Source: JAFNAG01 sp050011535
Lineage (GTDB): Bacteria > Acidobacteriota > UBA6911
DNA: 64,000 bases
Direction: 5' to 3'
NCBI GenBank assembly: GCA_050011535.1
Contig: JBEKIX010000001.1
Location: 1-64,000 of the forward strand
The notes under the pieces are model-generated. The model ran no database searches. It worked only from the letters and a program-made list of their open reading frames with translations, and was not told the origin of the DNA. The stretch's first letter is position 1, and each line of letters starts with the position of its first letter. The position numbers were made by a program, and so were the translations under genes. Positions 59,910-64,000 of this stretch are shown piece after piece.

Positions 59910-60899
59910 ATGATCCGTCTTGCGCTGTTGGGATTTGGAAACGTCGGGCGAGCTTTCGCGCGCTATCTCCTGAAATCCAGGGCTGACGAAGAGTTCTCCA
60001 TCTCCGCCGTGGCCGATGTCACGGGCGGTCTTTTGCTGCGTGACTGCGATGACATACGTCGGCCGCTGGAACTGCAAGATCAGGCAGGCACAGTCGCGGA
60101 TTGGCGCGATCTCGGCACCTTTCTTGACATTCCCGATTACATTCACTCACTCAAAAACGCGGGCATTGCCGTTCTCATCGAGTGCCTCCCCACCAACCCG
60201 GCAGACGGCCAGCCGGCCTTGAGCCTCCTCCTGCAGGCCCTGGAACAACGCCTGCATGTCGTAACCGTGAACAAAGGGCCGATTGTTCACGGGTACCGGC
60301 TGCTAATCGAAACTGCCGAGAGAAGCGGCGCGAAACTGAGATACAGCGGGACCACCGGCGTGCTTCCGCCGGCCGAGGTTCGTGGCTGCCACGTGCTGGA
60401 GATCCAGGGAATCCTGAATGGCACGACGAATTACATACTGACGGAGATGCAGGAGCGCGCTCTCAGTTTCGAGCAAGCCTTGGCGCGGGCTCAGGAGCAA
60501 GGCATCGCGGAACCAAACCCCGCCCTTGACGTGCAAGGATGGGATACTGCGTGCAAACTGCTGATCCTCGCCAACGAGTGGATGGATGCACGGGCTGCTC
60601 TGGATGATGTTTTGCGAATTGGAATCGGAAGCGCCACCGAGGAATTGGTAGCCGTGGCACGGGCCGCCGGACGCTCCGTTCGTTTCATCGGCCGTGCGCG
60701 CCCCTGGGAAGGACGGATACGGCTGAGCGTCGCTCCCAAAATCGTACGGCGTGAGTCCGTCTTCCATACAATCAGAGGCACCTCTAAAGGCGCACTTTTC
60801 CGGACCAGGGAAAAAGGTGAGATCTTCGCAGGCGGCGTCTCGGGCCGCGAGGCCATAGCACAGACCATTCTGGACGACGTCAAGGAGATCACGCGGTAG
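59910..60899 (+). CDS. Homoserine dehydrogenase
   Basis: Protein of 329 residues. ATG 59910 gives MIRLALLGFGNVGRAFARYL, with the NADP-binding GFGNVG. Other markers are LHVVTVNKGPIVHGYRLL (catalytic Lys), QGILNGTTNYILTEM and AEPNPALDVQGWDTACKLL. It reduces aspartate semialdehyde to homoserine, leading to threonine and methionine. It is a short form with no C-terminal ACT regulatory domain. No other threonine or methionine gene is in the window. Confidence 0.88.
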   Translation: MIRLALLGFGNVGRAFARYLLKSRADEEFSISAVADVTGGLLLRDCDDIRRPLELQDQAGTVADWRDLGTFLDIPDYIHSLKNAGIAVLIECLPTNPADGQPALSLLLQALEQRLHVVTVNKGPIVHGYRLLIETAERSGAKLRYSGTTGVLPPAEVRGCHVLEIQGILNGTTNYILTEMQERALSFEQALARAQEQGIAEPNPALDVQGWDTACKLLILANEWMDARAALDDVLRIGIGSATEELVAVARAAGRSVRFIGRARPWEGRIRLSVAPKIVRRESVFHTIRGTSKGALFRTREKGEIFAGGVSGREAIAQTILDDVKEITR

Positions 60900-60926
60900 C
60901 CAGTCTTGAGAGTCGCGGAAGCTCTT

Positions 60927-60957
60927 GGACAGCACATGCCGGTCGCGGGTGCTGTCC
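60927..60957 (+). terminator. Possible terminator after the homoserine dehydrogenase gene
   Basis: GGACAGCAC at 60927-60935 and GTGCTGTCC at 60949-60957 form a 9-bp stem. No strong T-run follows. It lies about 30 bp past the stop. Confidence 0.4.
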
Positions 60958-61099
60958 TTGCGTGCACGATGATGTAAAATCAAGAGGATTAATTCGCGGG
61001 CGATGGGGAGGAAGAACCGGAACAAGGTGAGGGCGGTCCGCAGGAAGAGAATCCGGACCGTCGCCAGTTCCCTTCTCCTGAGCCGAAAGGCACAGACCT

Positions 61100-61294
61100 G
61101 TGGTCAAGTTCCTGCTCTGGTGCATCCTGTTCGTTCTGTGTTGGCCTCTGGCCCTGGCCGCGTTGGTCCTGTATCCACTGATTTGGCTGCTCCTCCTTCC
61201 CTTCCGGATCGTCGGCATCACCGTGGCGGGAATATTTGAATTATTGCGCGCGCTGATCATGCTCCCGGCCCGCATCGTGAGGAAGCTGGCCTAG
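61100..61294 (+). CDS. Small membrane protein
   Basis: Protein of 64 residues with two hydrophobic segments (about 3-19 and 22-50), start GTG 61100 with AAAGG about 9 bases upstream. There is no family I recognise. It lies 21 bp before the bshA start at 61316. The 200-bp stretch before it holds another short frame that I do not support. Confidence 0.5.
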   Translation: MVKFLLWCILFVLCWPLALAALVLYPLIWLLLLPFRIVGITVAGIFELLRALIMLPARIVRKLA

Positions 61295-61315
61295 AACTGC
61301 CATTTGGGGGAAATC

Positions 61316-62440
61316 GTGAAGATTGGAATCACTTGCTACCCGACCTACGGCGGTAGCGGTATCGTTGCGACCGAGCTGGGAAAGGAATTGGCGGAAAAAG
61401 GGCACGAGGTCCATTTCATCAGTTATGCCTTGCCGTTGCGTCTGAATCGGACGACGCCGAACATCTTTTTCCACGAAGTCGAGATCAGCAACTACCCTCT
61501 TTTCGACCACCCTCCCTATGCCTTGGCGCTCGCGAACAAGATGGCGGAGGTCGCCGAGCTGCAAGGCTTGGATCTGCTGCACTGCCATTACGCCATCCCG
61601 CATTCCGTGAGCGCTTTCCTGGCAAAGTCCATGCTTCAGCCGCGCAAATTGCCGGTCGTGACCACACTCCATGGGACCGACATTACGCTGGTTGGAGCGG
61701 ACCCGTCGTATCTTTCCATCACCAAGTTCTCCATCGAGCGCTCCGACGGCGTTACGGCTGTGTCGCATTACCTGAAACAAGCCACGTGCGAGACGTTCGG
61801 CATCAAGAGTGAAATTGAGGTGATTTACAACTTCGTAAACTGCAGCATCTACAAGCCCGAGCATAGGCCGGATTTGAGAGCGCGCTTCGCCGGTGAAAAC
61901 GAAATGATGCTCATTCACCTCTCCAATTTCCGCGCCGTGAAACGCCCGGGGGAGGTGATTGAGATTTTTCTCCGGGTGCAAAAAGAACTGCCGGCTGTTT
62001 TGCTCATGGTTGGAGACGGCCCGGAGCGCAGCAGCGCCGAATGGCTGGCCCATCACCATGGAATTGAGGGCAAAGTCCACTTCCTGGGAAAGCGCGACAA
62101 CATAGAAGAGTTGATTGCGGCGTCCGACCTGCTTCTGCTCCCCAGCCAGACCGAGTCGTTCGGACTGGTCGCATTGGAAGCCATGGCATGCGAAGTCCCG
62201 GTGGTGGTGTCAAAAGTGGGTGGCCTGCCTGAAGTGATCACCGACGGCACGGAGGGTTACCTGGTCGAGCCGGGTGACACTGAACGGATGGCCGAGCGCT
62301 CGCTCGAAATCCTGACGAACAAAGATCGGCGGCAAGCCATGGGGAAGGCCGGCCGCGCCACCGCCAAGGCCCGCTTCTGCGCTGATGAAATCGTGGCACA
62401 GTATGAGAATTACTACGAGCGCGTGCTGTCGCGTGTTTGA
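61316..62440 (+). CDS. bshA: N-acetyl-alpha-D-glucosaminyl L-malate synthase (bacillithiol pathway)
   Basis: Protein of 374 residues. GTG 61316 has GGGGGA upstream and yields MKIGITCYPTYGGSGIVATE, the characteristic BshA beginning. HCHYAIPHS near 91 and the GT4 motif ESFGLVALEAMACEVP near 278 are the sugar-nucleotide-binding and catalytic regions. It joins N-acetylglucosamine from UDP-GlcNAc to malate, the first step towards bacillithiol. The later genes bshB and bshC are not seen here. Confidence 0.9.
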   Translation: MKIGITCYPTYGGSGIVATELGKELAEKGHEVHFISYALPLRLNRTTPNIFFHEVEISNYPLFDHPPYALALANKMAEVAELQGLDLLHCHYAIPHSVSAFLAKSMLQPRKLPVVTTLHGTDITLVGADPSYLSITKFSIERSDGVTAVSHYLKQATCETFGIKSEIEVIYNFVNCSIYKPEHRPDLRARFAGENEMMLIHLSNFRAVKRPGEVIEIFLRVQKELPAVLLMVGDGPERSSAEWLAHHHGIEGKVHFLGKRDNIEELIAASDLLLLPSQTESFGLVALEAMACEVPVVVSKVGGLPEVITDGTEGYLVEPGDTERMAERSLEILTNKDRRQAMGKAGRATAKARFCADEIVAQYENYYERVLSRV

Positions 62441-62525
62441 TCCAGAGGACCTGTTATTCCGTGACAGACCCTAAGCTGCCAGGCAGGCCGGATCGAAGTT
62501 CAAGAGAAGTGCAAGGCGGAGGCCC

Positions 62526-62664
62526 ATGACCAGACGCGCCAAGATTTTCGTGCTCGATACCAACGTAATACTCCACGACGCTACCTGCATCCACCAGTTT
62601 TAGGAAAACGATATCGTTATTCCGCTGGCCGTGATCGAAGAAATAGACCACTTCAAGGGCCAGC
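62526..62664 (+). pseudogene. Remnant of a PhoH/PIN-domain gene with in-frame stop
   Basis: From ATG 62526 the sequence reads TRRAKIFVLDTNVILHDATC, then IHQF, a TAG at 62601-62603, and in the same frame ENDIVIPLAVIEEIDHFKGQ. This is the start of the PIN domain of PhoH-type proteins (FVLDTNV-LHD, EN-V-IP--V-EE-D-FK). A single base change (GAG to TAG) would explain the stop. After about 62664 the similarity ends, so the gene is truncated too. It sits directly after bshA and abuts the end of the NTF2-like gene on the other strand. Confidence 0.8.
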
Positions 62665-62668
62665 CGCT

Positions 62669-63094
62669 CTACGGCGCACTCCAGTTGCGCCTGAAGTTGT
62701 CGCCAAGATCAAAGATGAAGTCCTTTACAAGAAAGACCTTGCCTCGATTGATATTCACGACTGTTACGCCGCTGTTTTGGCCTACACGTCCCTCTCGGTT
62801 GGTGAGCTGGATATTCCAGTGCACGGCGACCACGTTGGTGCCGGAAAGGTCGAAGATGTTCCGGACACACAGGTCTTGAATATCGAATCTGATTTGCGGG
62901 AACTGCTCGAAGAAATGGCGGAACCAGCCTTCGATGGCGCTCTTGCCCTGGTAGGTCCCGCTTTCAGCTATTTCGCCGGGATAGACAAACTTCGCGTCAT
63001 CCCGCCAGGCTGACATAAACTTCGGCAGATCGTGCCGGTTCAACGCATCGAAAGCACCAGCCAGCGCTTTTTTTGCCACAAGGGCTCCGATCAT
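62669..63094 (-). CDS. NTF2/SnoaL-like protein
   Basis: Protein of 141 residues from ATG 63094 (GAGGAGGGACG upstream). The cone-shaped NTF2 fold is suggested by FDALNRHDLPKFMSAWRDDA, IEGWFRHFFEQFPQIRF and VAVHWNIQLTNREGR. Such proteins include small isomerases and ligand binders. No catalytic residues can be assigned. Confidence 0.75.
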   Translation of the reverse strand: MIGALVAKKALAGAFDALNRHDLPKFMSAWRDDAKFVYPGEIAESGTYQGKSAIEGWFRHFFEQFPQIRFDIQDLCVRNIFDLSGTNVVAVHWNIQLTNREGRVGQNSGVTVVNINRGKVFLVKDFIFDLGDNFRRNWSAP

Positions 63095-63608
63095 ACGTCC
63101 CTCCTCTCGAGGTTTGACTCGCAATTGCCAACGAATCCCTGGCCCGAAAAACCTCCAGTAACTGCTCGATGCTGACTAACAAGCGCAGATGCTTGCCGAA
63201 ACCATTCAAGGTCCCTTTTGCAGAACTTCGCGATAAAGAAAAAACAGCGCGCACAGGGCCTGGTTCTGAATAGATGCGCTGACATTACATCGAAATGGTT
63301 TTATAAACACAAGGATTATTTCAACAAGTCCAACATTTGATGGTACTTGTGGGCAAACGACTGCCGGAAGTATTAAGCGACGGATCTAAGCCTCTGCTAG
63401 CTTGATAGCCGGCGTCCCTCGGCAATGATGTTCAGGGCGTGCAACGATAGAGATCTAACGTATCCGGACAGCGTGCCAGTTTGCGAGTGCCCGAATGCCG
63501 GCGAGTGTTGCGAATTCAGCTGTCCGGGGCCGATCCGGCCGACTATAATGACAGCAAATTCAGGTCGTTCTGATTTCAGTGCGCGAATTGCCTATGGAGG
63601 GATTCTCC

Positions 63609-63659
63609 ATGATCGGCGACACCATCTCGCACTACCGATTCATTGAAAAGCTGGGTTAG
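63609..63659 (+). pseudogene. Remnant of the start of a Ser/Thr protein kinase gene
   Basis: ATG 63609, preceded by GGAGGG, reads MIGDTISHYRFIEKLG and then TAG 63657. This matches the typical start of acidobacterial Ser/Thr kinases (IG-TISHYRI-EKLG followed by the Gly-rich loop). The loop and kinase domain are missing. The rest of 63095-63737 holds nothing else I can support. Confidence 0.65.
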
Positions 63660-63737
63660 GCGGGTCCCTTGGTGCACCCGGTGGACCCAGACGCCGGCCG
63701 CGGCGTGCCGCTCTGGAAACATATTTGGGGGTAAATC

Positions 63738-64000
63738 ATGAAAAGGGTGTACGCGCTTATTGCTTTTCTGCTATGCAGCTTGCCACTAAACCTCTATTCA
63801 GAAACCAAAGGAACACTCTTCATCATCGGGGGTGGAACACGTCCTGTAAGCATGATGAAGCAATTCATTGCCATGGCAGAGCGAGTCCGCAGCGGCAAGA
63901 TCGTTGTCTTTCCCATGGCCAGCGCCACGCCGGAGGAAGTCGGATCCGAACTCGTCGCTGAATTTAGGAAGAACGGGGCAAAAAGTGTCGTGAGCATCAA
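63738..64000 (+). CDS. Cyanophycinase-like peptidase (S51/type 1 amidotransferase fold), 3' truncated by window edge
   Basis: ATG 63738 follows GGGGGTAAATC. The visible 87 residues have a signal peptide (MKRVYALIAFLLCSLPLNLY) and then GTLFIIGGGTRPVSMMKQFI, GKIVVFPMASATPEEVGSEL. This resembles the N-terminus of cyanophycinase and related Ser peptidases. The catalytic Ser and His would lie beyond the window, so the activity cannot be checked. Confidence 0.75.
   Translation, partial: MKRVYALIAFLLCSLPLNLYSETKGTLFIIGGGTRPVSMMKQFIAMAERVRSGKIVVFPMASATPEEVGSELVAEFRKNGAKSVVSI

Noticed and set aside
61003..61239. Short basic open frame starting MGRKNRNKVRAVRRKR
   Set aside because: It overlaps the small membrane protein frame and the ribosome-site region and shows no family; it could not be supported over the neighbouring frame.

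Overview
The window reads as chromosomal DNA of an Acidobacteriota-type, Gram-negative bacterium. This is inferred from gene content: a TIGR03790-type protein beside PEP-CTERM proteins, BshA, large secreted FN3 and beta-helix proteins, the start of a kinase resembling acidobacterial Ser/Thr kinases, and a complex I locus without nuoEFG. There are no rRNAs, CRISPR arrays or intact transposases. One tRNA-Leu(CAG) is present.

Region 1 (1-8406) looks like part of an exosortase/PEP-CTERM sorting locus. It holds a long TPR protein cut by the window edge, two paralogous PEP-CTERM substrates each with its own terminator, a TIGR03790-type protein, and a CPBP (CAAX-like) membrane protease. Exosortase itself is not visible. 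Region 2 (8588-19154) has four secreted proteins on the plus strand. They carry lamin-tail, PPC, beta-helix, FN3, dockerin and cohesin-like modules and share a C-terminal module family. The tRNA-Leu gene follows.

Region 3 (19461-24332, minus) encodes two ABC-2 exporters in tandem plus a TPR protein whose 3' end runs into a palindromic element. Region 4 (24519-26319) has a small secreted protein and an HExxH protein. Region 5 (26329-32848, minus) is nuoABCDHIJKN, with no nuoE, F, G, L or M. Region 6 (33132-41645) has an MDR oxidoreductase, a membrane Fe-S (HdrD/CCG) oxidoreductase, the lpd-lipB-E2 cluster and XdhC.

Region 7 (41648-48775) has second copies of nuoI, nuoD and nuoB scattered among housekeeping genes: map, folB, iscA, a methyltransferase and DUF2203. 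It also encodes a Fur-family regulator fused to a rubrerythrin-like domain. Region 8 (48988-58020) has an Smr protein and a minus-strand operon of one secreted Gly/Gln/Arg-rich protein, three HlyD-type adaptors and one MacB-type permease without an ATPase. HEAT-like and TerB-like proteins follow. Region 9 (58320-64000) has gdhA, a homoserine dehydrogenase, bshA, fragments of a PhoH-type PIN gene and a protein kinase gene, an NTF2-like protein, and the start of a cyanophycinase-like peptidase.

Three families of intergenic palindromic repeats recur: 7-bp-unit palindromes, long nested inverted repeats, and GGTGAC/GTCACC palindromes. Most promising for follow-up are the Fur-rubrerythrin fusion, the three-adaptor MacB-type operon, the cohesin/dockerin secreted cluster, the split complex I genes and the repeat families.
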